DNA of 12,978 bases from Spirochaetota bacterium. Lineage in GTDB: Bacteria; Spirochaetota; Spirochaetia; DSM-27196; PWMO01. The notes under the pieces were generated by a model, which saw nothing but the letters and a program-made list of their open reading frames with translations, did no database searches and was not told the DNA's origin. Shown here piece after piece: positions 1-6,402 of this stretch; position 1 is the first letter of the stretch; each line of letters starts with the position of its first letter. A program made the position numbers and the translations under genes. The stretch lies in the NCBI GenBank assembly GCA_009908735.1, contig JAAAOR010000130.1:1-12978 (forward strand), given 5' to 3'.

Positions 1-447
1 TTCCCGGCTTTCCGCCGTGGTGGCCTCCACGAGCCGCAGTGCACCATCTGGCGATAGAGAAACCGCCTCCGATATTCCCGCTGCGGGCTTCATCTGAACG
101 TCGGTGGGCTTCCCGCGGAGGAGCTCCGCGACGTTTTGGGGGCAGTGAAGAGCGAACGGACCGAAGCTCGCCTCCAGAACCGGTATCGCTGAGAGCGCCC
201 CGCGAAAATCGGAGAGCAGAATCACATCGCGGAGAGGGCGTTCTCCGGACTCGTCGAGAACGCGTGTGACGAGCTCTTTCGTGTGCGGCCAGCGCCACGG
301 GTCGATCAGGGTGACCCGCTCGTCGTGCAGGATGAGGTGAGAGCTCCAGCGCGAGCCGTCATCGTCGATGAAGAAAAGACATATCCGGGTCTCTGTGATC
401 TCTACGCGTTCGTAGTGCTGCCCGGGCTGCTGCATCTCGTGCGTCAT
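1..447 (-). CDS. Partial flavodiiron-like (metallo-beta-lactamase fold) protein, N-terminal 149 residues
   Basis: The minus-strand frame is open from an ATG at 447 to the left edge, so the C-terminal part lies outside the window. An in-frame TGA shortly upstream limits the start; an ATG four codons further in is an alternative. The order of elements resembles the N-terminal domain of flavodiiron (FprA/A-type flavoprotein) proteins: a strand ending SSHLIL (residues 35-40), DERVTLIDP (42-50) like the family's 'dekvaLID', a helix, then RDVILLSDFRGALS (73-86), where the family has its H-x-E-x-D-H-SG-x-L motif, and HCPQNVAELL (101-110). The His/Glu/Asp/His ligands are not present; the motif looks shortened to LSDFRGALS. 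If the assignment holds, this copy would not bind the di-iron centre in the usual way. It could also be another divergent member of the lactamase fold. The reading frame is fairly secure, the family less so. It is co-oriented with the hydrolase gene 157 bp upstream. Confidence 0.55.
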   Translation of the reverse strand, partial: MTHEMQQPGQHYERVEITETRICLFFIDDDGSRWSSHLILHDERVTLIDPWRWPHTKELVTRVLDESGERPLRDVILLSDFRGALSAIPVLEASFGPFALHCPQNVAELLRGKPTDVQMKPAAGISEAVSLSPDGALRLVEATTAESRE

Positions 448-507
448 TCGTCCCCCACGCTCCCCATCATTATCGGTTCATGACCGATTTGCCTTACCGG
501 GGGCGCC

Positions 508-540
508 GAGGCCACCGGCGGCAATGAGGCCACCGACGGC
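508..540. repeat. 18-bp imperfect tandem repeat, two units
   Basis: GAGGCCACCGGCGGC at 508-522 recurs as GAGGCCACCGACGGC at 526-540, one mismatch over 15 bases, with a period of 18 bp. It lies in the intergenic region between the hydrolase gene and the partial flavodiiron-like gene. With only two units it may be a chance duplication. Confidence 0.5.
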
Positions 541-593
541 CGCGGGACTGCGTCTACCATCACCTTTCCCCGCCGCTGATTTTCCCGCGGCCG
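537..593. repeat. 11-bp perfect inverted repeat, possible RNA hairpin
   Basis: The arm CGGCCGCGGGA (537-547) is exactly complementary to TCCCGCGGCCG (583-593), with a 35-nt loop. In minus-strand mRNA it sits just after the hydrolase stop codon and upstream of the flavodiiron-like gene. The loop carries AAAGGTGATG, a purine-rich stretch ending in an ATG (560-558). There is no T tract after either arm, so a classical terminator is unlikely; it could be an mRNA-processing or attenuation hairpin. Confidence 0.45.
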
Positions 594-604
594 ACTGTCG
601 CGCG

Positions 605-2662
605 CTACACCCCATTCCTCGGTATACGTTCGTCCCAGCTGCGATCCGCGACCCGCTCCTCCCCGTCGAAGGCCTCGAGCTCCGCGTGAATGTAATAGAA
701 GTCCCTGTCGGCGCTGAGGGCGGTCTTTGTGCGGGTGAAAACCGACCACTCGCCGCGCTTCATCCGGCGGGTATCTTCTACCGACGCGCGGGCGGCGTAA
801 TAATCGGTGCGGCTCGTCTCATAACGCTCTGAGCTTGTGGCGGTGAAGGTCAGATCGATGTCCTCAAAGCGCTTCTCGCCCGAGGCGCTGTCCAGCTCGA
901 GCCGTGACTCCTTGGTGACCTGATCGTGTACCACGCGCCGCGAGCTGCTGCCTTCGGTGCGCTGGGTGACGCGTATCGGTGTCGGGACGTAGGCCTCCGG
1001 GAGCTGGGTCCGGTATTCGGCGATAGAGCCGCGAAACACGGGCAGTACCAGTCGTGACCGGCCGGCATCTACCGAAAGGGTTGCCGGTTCCGGGGAGGGC
1101 CAGGCCAGCGGCCAGTAGGAGGAAGATATGGCCAGCGAGATGCCGTGACCCGGAGTCAGACGTCGCGCCATGTAGTTCATCGGAACGCACACATGGTAGG
1201 TCTTCCCGGGCTCGAGTGGCGTGTTGGTCTCGTGGGTCTCGTCATGGTTGAGATTGAGCAGACCGTATGTCAGCCGCTCGATGGTGCCGTCGGGCTGTAC
1301 GTCGCCGAGGCGGACCGCAACCATCGCACTGGGACGGTCGGTCTTGAAGGACAGATGCAACTCGGGCATGCCGACGATGCTGAACTCCTCCTTCAGCGCC
1401 GAGCTGCGAAACCGAGCCGCACTGCCGTCGTCCTGCCGCTGATCACCGGGGCGGTCCTTTGGGAAAACATAGCCGTACCAATCGCCCGCGGAGAACCCGG
1501 TCTCCACGGCCCCCGGCACCGTAACCCAGTCTTCCTCGCCGTCCTGGAGCGGCCCGGACGGGGGTGCTGCCGTCCCAGTCGCCGCGGCGGGTGACACGGT
1601 CGGCGCCGCCGCCGGAGCCAGCGTCGCGGGGCGCAGCCGCCACTCTTCGGCCTCGATCGCCGCGTGCGGCCAGGAGTCGAAGGCGAGCCATCGCCCCGGA
1701 CGGGGTTCTTCGTCGTGAACGGGGTGTACAGGGTCGCCGTGCCAGACCGAGAGGACGGGATCGTTCTCTACGCCGTTTTCCACGCCCTTCAGCCAGCGGT
1801 CCCAGAAGCGTACCGCCTCCTGCAGGAAGCCCGCCTGTGGGGCGGGAGGGGCGAAGTGGGGATAGTGATGCTGCCATGGGCCTACCCAGCCTTTCTTTGG
1901 CACGTCGATGTTTTCCAGCAGGCGAAACACCGCGTTGGTGTAACCGTCCTCGAAGCCGCTGACCGCAAAGACCGGTATGCGGATGTCGGAGTAGTCCTCG
2001 CACACCGAGCCGTGTTTCCAGAATTCGTCGCGGAGCTGATGGGAGAGCCAGGTCTTCAGCCACGGCTCGAGATTATCGAGGCGCTCGAGCCACATGCTCT
2101 TCCACGAGTCTCCGGTGATGCGGGGGTCGGGGGGCAGGGTGCCGAGGGCAAACATGACCGATGACCATGCCAGGTTGGCCAGCAGGTGACAGCCCCCCAT
2201 GTAGTGGATGTCGTCGGCATATCGATCGTCGGTGTAGCATACCGGAATGATGGCTTTCAGCTCTTTCGGCTGCCGAGCCGCAAGTTGCAGGGAGTTGAAA
2301 CCGCCCCAGGATATACCCATCATACCGATGTTGCCGTCGCACCAGGGTTGATCGGCGATCCACCGCAACACTTCCTCGCCGTCTTTCAATTCCAGTGCTA
2401 AATACTCGTCTTTTAGTATTCCTTCCGACTCCCCGCTACCGCGCAGATCCACCCGTACCGCGGCGTAGCCGTTTGCCGCGAAATAGGGATGAATCATCGA
2501 GTCCCGGACGGCCTTTCCGTCGTTTTTTCTGTAGGGGATGTACTCGAGGATCGCGGGAACCGGGGTTTCGGTTTCCGGCAGCCAGAGGCGGCTCGAAAGA
2601 CGCGCGCCGTCACTCATCGGAATGTATTCATTGTCGACCGTACGCACGGAAAACGTGCTCAT
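605..2662 (-). CDS. CocE/NonD family serine hydrolase (peptidase S15-like)
   Basis: A 685-residue alpha/beta-hydrolase related to cocaine esterase, glutaryl-7-ACA acylase and X-Pro dipeptidyl-peptidase. Catalytic elements are visible: YIPYRK with Tyr44 as the likely oxyanion-hole residue, the nucleophile elbow GISWGG with Ser118, SGFEDG with Asp239, and GPWQHH with His265. A helical cap follows the nucleophile, and a PepX-type jelly-roll domain spans roughly 300-560. The last ~110 residues, ending in R-S-W-D-x-x-I-P-R, are typical of the long bacterial members of this family. Residues 347-370 are an Ala/Pro/Thr-rich stretch, probably a flexible loop. The chosen ATG (2662) directly precedes the conserved region and has a weak purine-rich site (AGAGAG) upstream; a GTG at 2725 would add 21 residues but has no ribosome-binding site. 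No signal peptide is visible, so it is probably cytoplasmic. It is divergent from the ABC importer. Substrate (ester, amide or peptide) is unknown; family call is firm. Confidence 0.9.
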   Translation of the reverse strand: MSTFSVRTVDNEYIPMSDGARLSSRLWLPETETPVPAILEYIPYRKNDGKAVRDSMIHPYFAANGYAAVRVDLRGSGESEGILKDEYLALELKDGEEVLRWIADQPWCDGNIGMMGISWGGFNSLQLAARQPKELKAIIPVCYTDDRYADDIHYMGGCHLLANLAWSSVMFALGTLPPDPRITGDSWKSMWLERLDNLEPWLKTWLSHQLRDEFWKHGSVCEDYSDIRIPVFAVSGFEDGYTNAVFRLLENIDVPKKGWVGPWQHHYPHFAPPAPQAGFLQEAVRFWDRWLKGVENGVENDPVLSVWHGDPVHPVHDEEPRPGRWLAFDSWPHAAIEAEEWRLRPATLAPAAAPTVSPAAATGTAAPPSGPLQDGEEDWVTVPGAVETGFSAGDWYGYVFPKDRPGDQRQDDGSAARFRSSALKEEFSIVGMPELHLSFKTDRPSAMVAVRLGDVQPDGTIERLTYGLLNLNHDETHETNTPLEPGKTYHVCVPMNYMARRLTPGHGISLAISSSYWPLAWPSPEPATLSVDAGRSRLVLPVFRGSIAEYRTQLPEAYVPTPIRVTQRTEGSSSRRVVHDQVTKESRLELDSASGEKRFEDIDLTFTATSSERYETSRTDYYAARASVEDTRRMKRGEWSVFTRTKTALSADRDFYYIHAELEAFDGEERVADRSWDERIPRNGV

Positions 2663-2878
2663 GGATGTTCTCTCTTTTCCCCATTGGGTTTCGTACTCGG
2701 GAGTCGCCTTCAGGAGTTCCGGCACGGAGAGATTAGGCGGATTTCGCCCGGAATGTAAAGGTGAAAGCTCAACGAGGCTACGCTGACCGATGGAACTTTC
2801 GCAGAAGAGATCAAATACAGAATTAGTCGGGCCCAGCCTTCGACGGTGGTATGCAGGAGCCTATCCATCGAGAAAACC

Positions 2879-2907
2879 TTGACCGTCGCGGCGGAAACGC
2901 CTACCCT
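2879..2907 (+). promoter_or_regulatory. Candidate sigma70-type promoter for the polar amino-acid importer
   Basis: TTGACC (2879-2884) matches five of six -35 consensus bases, and TACCCT (2902-2907) is a weaker -10 at 17-bp spacing. The predicted start site near 2914 would give a short leader containing the AAGGAGG ribosome-binding site of the binding-protein gene. This is a visual match only. The rest of the 273-bp divergent region shows no recognisable riboswitch. Confidence 0.4.
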
Positions 2908-2935
2908 CGGTTGGTCTCGAGAAAAGGAGGAACAT

Positions 2936-3811
2936 ATGGTGAGACGAATGTTTGTGTTCGCTCTGATTCTGCTGGTCGGAGTCGCATTTGCGGCCGTTGC
3001 CGGCGGACAGTCGGAGGAGCCCGCATCCGGTGACGGCGAGGGCACAGAGGAGGCATCGCTTGAGCGCACGCCTCAGGACCCGCGGTTGCATGAGCCCGGG
3101 CAACTGACCGTGGCGACCGGAGATCCGGTATATCCGCCGTGGATGCTCAACAACGATCCGGCGAGCGGCGAGGGCTTCGAGAATGGCCTTGTGTACGCGC
3201 TGGCCGAGGAAATGGGCTTCGACCGAGACGATGTGGTCTGGGTCACCACGACCTTCGATCAGGGAATTGCGCCCGGAGACAAGCCCTACGACTTCGTCAT
3301 TGCTCAGTACTCGGTTACCGAGGAACGGCGTGAGTTCGTGGACTTCTCCATGGTGTACTATCAGCCCTCGAAGGCGGTTATTGCCCTCGATGACAGTTCG
3401 ATTGCGGATGCCGAGAGCTTTGCGGATCTCCGTGAGGCCGACTGGGGCGCCACCATCGGCACGACCGACCTCGACTACATCGAAAACCGAATCGGTGCGG
3501 ATGATGTGGCGGTGTTCGACGATCAGGTCGGCGTCTTCCAGGCCTTGCTCGGCGGTCAGATCGATGCCACGACGCAGTCCGTGCCGACCGCGCTCTACGC
3601 CACGGCGGTTCAGGTTCCCGAGGCACAGATCGTAGCGACGCTTCCACCGGACCCCAACGACAAGGGCCATGGCCTTGTCTTCGAGAAGGGCAATCCGCTT
3701 CTGCCGTGGGTGAATGACGGACTAGAGGCAATCATCGACCGGGGCGTCGTGGAGGAGCTCAGGCAGGAGTACCTCGTCGGCGATGAGTCCATTCAGGAGA
3801 TCAGTGATTGA
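2936..3811 (+). CDS. ABC transporter substrate-binding protein, polar amino acid type (SBP_bac_3)
   Basis: A 291-residue exported binding protein. The start at 2936 has an excellent Shine-Dalgarno (AAGGAGG, five bases before the ATG) and begins a classic signal peptide: basic MVRR, a hydrophobic core, and a likely signal peptidase I site AVA|GGQ after residue 22. There is no lipobox cysteine. A short acidic linker follows, then the two-lobe family-3 fold: LTVATGDPVYPPWML (57-71), SVTEERREFVDFS (126-138) with Arg131 in the position that normally binds the substrate carboxylate, IGTTDLDYIE (174-183), and QIDATTQSVPTALY (208-221). In relatives the last segment usually has Asp where Ser215 stands here, a residue that binds the substrate amino group, so the ligand may be unusual. 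The stop overlaps the TTG start of the permease gene by four bases. Role: captures a polar solute in the periplasm; substrate unknown. Confidence 0.9.
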   Translation: MVRRMFVFALILLVGVAFAAVAGGQSEEPASGDGEGTEEASLERTPQDPRLHEPGQLTVATGDPVYPPWMLNNDPASGEGFENGLVYALAEEMGFDRDDVVWVTTTFDQGIAPGDKPYDFVIAQYSVTEERREFVDFSMVYYQPSKAVIALDDSSIADAESFADLREADWGATIGTTDLDYIENRIGADDVAVFDDQVGVFQALLGGQIDATTQSVPTALYATAVQVPEAQIVATLPPDPNDKGHGLVFEKGNPLLPWVNDGLEAIIDRGVVEELRQEYLVGDESIQEISD

Positions 3812-4662
3812 GTTCTGAGCGTTCCCGCCCGGCCGCGCCGGCCGGGCGCGGGCGCACGCGCCGCGCCCGAGACAAGTACCTGCCGAGCGTGATCAGCGTT
3901 ACCAGTGTTCTGGTAGTGTTTCTGCTGATTCGCCGGCTGGTGGTCTCGGCGGAGCAGTGGCCTCGCATAAAGGCACAATTTTTCAGCCTCGAGGCGATTA
4001 TCGAGGTCTTCCCCGCGGTGCTCGGCGGCTTTGCGATAAATATGTCGGTGTGGGCCGTGTCGCTTGTCGCCATTGCGCTGTGGGCCCTCACGCTGGCGAT
4101 ATTTCGCTCCCTGAATGGGCCGTGGTTCGCGCCCCTTCGCGTGTTCACCGTGCTCTACATCGACCTGCTGCGCGGGCTGCCGTCCCTGCTCATGGTGCTG
4201 CTGTTCGGTTTTGGGATTCCGGCGCTGCAGCTCCCCGGCCTTCCGCGGAGCAGCCTCTTCTGGGGCGGCGTCGCGCTGGTGCTGACCTATTCGGCCTACG
4301 CTGCCGAAGTCTATCGCTCCGGCATGGAGGCGGTGCACGACGGTCAGCGGGCGGCGGCCAAGGCCCTCGGCCTCTCACAGTGGCAGACGCTGCGCTTTGC
4401 CATCGTCCCCCAAGCAATTCGTAACGTCCTTCCGTCGCTTTTGAACCTTGCGGTCGCGCTGCAGAAGGATGTTGCGCTTTTGAGCGTGATCGGGGTCCGT
4501 GATGCGGTACGCGAGGCGCAGATCTACACCGCCCGCACCTTCAACTATTCCTCGCTCATCGCGGCGGCGGCACTCTTTCTTGCCGCCACGATTCCAATGG
4601 CCCGCTTCACCGACTATGTCTCCCGCAAGGACCGCGAGCGGCGGCTGCAGAGGACCCTATGA
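3808..4662 (+). CDS. Amino-acid-type ABC transporter permease (HisM/GlnP family)
   Basis: A 284-residue inner-membrane permease. It starts at a TTG (3808) that overlaps the preceding TGA; CAGGAGA seven bases upstream is a good ribosome-binding site. The N-terminus has an Arg-rich cytoplasmic stretch (about residues 4-22), then about five membrane segments. Family marks are YIDLLRGLP (117-125), equivalent to the usual Y-x-E-x-x-R-G-x-P, and the cytoplasmic EAA loop EVYRSGMEAVHDGQRAAAKALGLS (167-190) followed by the conserved I-V-P-Q-A, which docks onto the ATPase. Only one permease is encoded, so it probably works as a homodimer. The stop overlaps the ATPase start as ATGA, indicating translational coupling. 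Confidence 0.92.
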   Translation: MSSERSRPAAPAGRGRTRRARDKYLPSVISVTSVLVVFLLIRRLVVSAEQWPRIKAQFFSLEAIIEVFPAVLGGFAINMSVWAVSLVAIALWALTLAIFRSLNGPWFAPLRVFTVLYIDLLRGLPSLLMVLLFGFGIPALQLPGLPRSSLFWGGVALVLTYSAYAAEVYRSGMEAVHDGQRAAAKALGLSQWQTLRFAIVPQAIRNVLPSLLNLAVALQKDVALLSVIGVRDAVREAQIYTARTFNYSSLIAAAALFLAATIPMARFTDYVSRKDRERRLQRTL

Positions 4663-5408
4663 GTGAGCATCGCCTTCGGATAGAGCAACTGACGAAGTAC
4701 TTCGGCAATAAGCTGGTGCTCGACGACGTGGACCTCACCGTGAAGCCTCACGAGGTGGTCTGCCTGATCGGGGCCTCCGGCTCGGGTAAGTCGACGCTGC
4801 TTCGGTGCGTGAGCGACCTCGTCGAATTCGAAGCCGGCGCCATCATGCTCGACGACGTACCGATACACGATACCTCATTCGGGAAGAACGGCCTGCACAA
4901 GCGCGTCGGCATCGTCTTTCAGGCCTACAACCTCTTTCCCCATATGAGCGTCCTCGACAACATCACCCTCGCGCCGCGACGGGTGCACGGCGTGTCGAGG
5001 CGCGAGAGCGAGGCCGCGGCGCACGAGCTTCTCGCCCTGATGGGACTCGAGGAGTTCGCACGCTCCTACCCCGAGCAGCTCTCAGGCGGGCAGCAGCAGC
5101 GGGTAGCCATCGTCCGCGCAATGGCGACCAATCCGGATGTCCTGCTTTTAGATGAGATCACCGCCGCCCTCGATCCGGAGCTCATCGGCGGGGTGCTTCA
5201 GATCATCAGAGACTTGAAAGCGCAGGGCATGACGATGATCATCGTCACCCACGAGATGGGATTCGCCCGCGATGTCGCCGATCACGTGTGCTTTCTCGAG
5301 GAGGGGCGGATCCACGAGGAAGGTCCTCCGGAGAAGCTCTTCTCCGATCCCGAGCATCCCCGCACGCGACAGTTTCTCCAGCGCATCATCGAGGCGGGGC
5401 GGCTGTAG
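4659..5408 (+). CDS. Polar amino acid ABC transporter ATP-binding protein (GlnQ/HisP family)
   Basis: A 249-residue ATPase that powers the upstream permease from the cytoplasmic face. All nucleotide-binding motifs are present: Walker A GASGSGKST (38-46), Q-loop VFQAYNLFPH (86-95), signature LSGGQQQR (141-148), Walker B VLLLDE (161-166) with the following ITAALDP instead of the commoner PTSALDP, and the switch His198 in VTHEMGFA. The length is usual for GlnQ-type proteins. The ATG sits in an ATGA overlap with the permease stop and has AGAGGA upstream. It is the last gene of the tightly coupled three-gene importer. Confidence 0.95.
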   Translation: MSEHRLRIEQLTKYFGNKLVLDDVDLTVKPHEVVCLIGASGSGKSTLLRCVSDLVEFEAGAIMLDDVPIHDTSFGKNGLHKRVGIVFQAYNLFPHMSVLDNITLAPRRVHGVSRRESEAAAHELLALMGLEEFARSYPEQLSGGQQQRVAIVRAMATNPDVLLLDEITAALDPELIGGVLQIIRDLKAQGMTMIIVTHEMGFARDVADHVCFLEEGRIHEEGPPEKLFSDPEHPRTRQFLQRIIEAGRL

Positions 5409-5463
5409 ACGTCCGTGCCACCGCGACTGGCCGCAGGCCCGTTTCTCGATGTATGCTTGACTC

Positions 5464-6378
5464 ATGGACAACGCGTACGCCGCCCTCACCAAAGATAGAC
5501 GGCAAGACTGGGATGCAGGTCCGCTTCTCGTCCTCGCCGCCGCTGTGTTGTGGGGCACCTCCGGCACCGCCCAAGCACTCGGCCCTGCAGGAGCGACGCC
5601 CCTTGTGATAGCAATCGTGCGCGTGGGCCTCGGTGGTGCGGTCCTCCTTATATGTGGGGCGGCGATGGGCGAGTTTGCCCGGCCGCGGAAGTATCTGCAT
5701 CCGGTGTTCCTGCTCTTAGGTCTCGCGCAGGCGATGTTTAACTTCAGCTATTTTACCGGCCTGCAAATGGCTGGGGTCGCCATTGGTACCATGATCGCTG
5801 TCGGCAGCGTACCTATCTTCTCGGGCCTGTTCGGCATCCTGCTGAATCGGGAACCGGCCGGGGCGCGGTGGTACGGCGCCACGGGTATGGCCGTCGTCGG
5901 TGTCATGCTGTTGTTCGGGGGCCGGGGCGCTGCCGCGGTTGACCCGATCGGCGTTCTCTTTACCCTCCTTGCCGGGTTTTCGTATTCGTTTTTCACCTTT
6001 GTCTCTGGGAGAATGGTGCGAAGGTTCACACCGGATACGCTCATCGGTGTGTCTTTCGTGGTGGCCGCATGTATGCTTGTGCCCTTTGCTCTCTCCATGC
6101 CGCTGGACTGGATGAGCACGCCTGCCGGCGGCGGGCTGTTGGTCTACATGGGGTTCGTGTCTTCGGCGCTTGCATACATGCTCTACGGCCGCGGCCTGAG
6201 AACGGTCATGGTTTCGCAGGTCGGGACACTCACGCTGGCGGAGCCACTGACCGGCAGCATTCTCGGCGTCTTTCTCTTGCGCGAGGCGGTGAGCCCGACG
6301 ATTGTCGGCGGGATGCTACTCATCTTTCTCGCGCAAATAGTGATTGTGGCGGGCACGGATAAGCGGCATCACGGGTGA
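5464..6378 (+). CDS. EamA-domain (drug/metabolite transporter superfamily) permease
   Basis: A 304-residue integral membrane protein with about ten membrane segments arranged as two EamA repeats (roughly 20-150 and 155-300). Recognisable marks are LAAAVLWGTSGTA in the first segment, the turn FNFSYFTGLQMAGVAIGTMIAVGSVPIF before the middle, and the second-repeat signature TLTLAEPLTGSILGVFLLRE near the C-terminus. DMT proteins often export amino acids or metabolites or carry nucleotide-sugar-type compounds; the substrate cannot be read from sequence. The gene begins 55 bp after the ATPase, with no Shine-Dalgarno; TATGCT ends six bases before the ATG, so it may have its own leaderless transcript. 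It is convergent with the CYTH-Nudix gene, leaving only 24 bp between the stop codons. Confidence 0.9.
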   Translation: MDNAYAALTKDRRQDWDAGPLLVLAAAVLWGTSGTAQALGPAGATPLVIAIVRVGLGGAVLLICGAAMGEFARPRKYLHPVFLLLGLAQAMFNFSYFTGLQMAGVAIGTMIAVGSVPIFSGLFGILLNREPAGARWYGATGMAVVGVMLLFGGRGAAAVDPIGVLFTLLAGFSYSFFTFVSGRMVRRFTPDTLIGVSFVVAACMLVPFALSMPLDWMSTPAGGGLLVYMGFVSSALAYMLYGRGLRTVMVSQVGTLTLAEPLTGSILGVFLLREAVSPTIVGGMLLIFLAQIVIVAGTDKRHHG

Positions 6379-6395
6379 GCCGTCGCAGGCTCGCC
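6374..6395. terminator. Candidate bidirectional hairpin between convergent genes
   Basis: GGTGAGCC (6374-6381) and GGCTCGCC (6388-6395) form an 8-bp stem with one G-U pair and a 6-nt loop. It overlaps the EamA stop codon and lies just past the CYTH-Nudix stop. There is no clear T tract on either side, so termination activity is uncertain. Confidence 0.35.
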
Positions 6396-6402
6396 GAATC
6401 GC

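Noticed and set aside
444..749. Minus-strand open frame overlapping the C-terminus of the CocE-type hydrolase
   Set aside because: Most of it is the hydrolase gene in another frame and its residues are Arg/Gly-rich as expected for a shadow. Only the last 38 codons lie outside the gene, and they are treated as a tentative leader in the findings.
2726..2935. Search for a riboswitch or T-box in the divergent region before the importer
   Set aside because: No recognisable conserved motif or strong terminator/antiterminator pair was seen.
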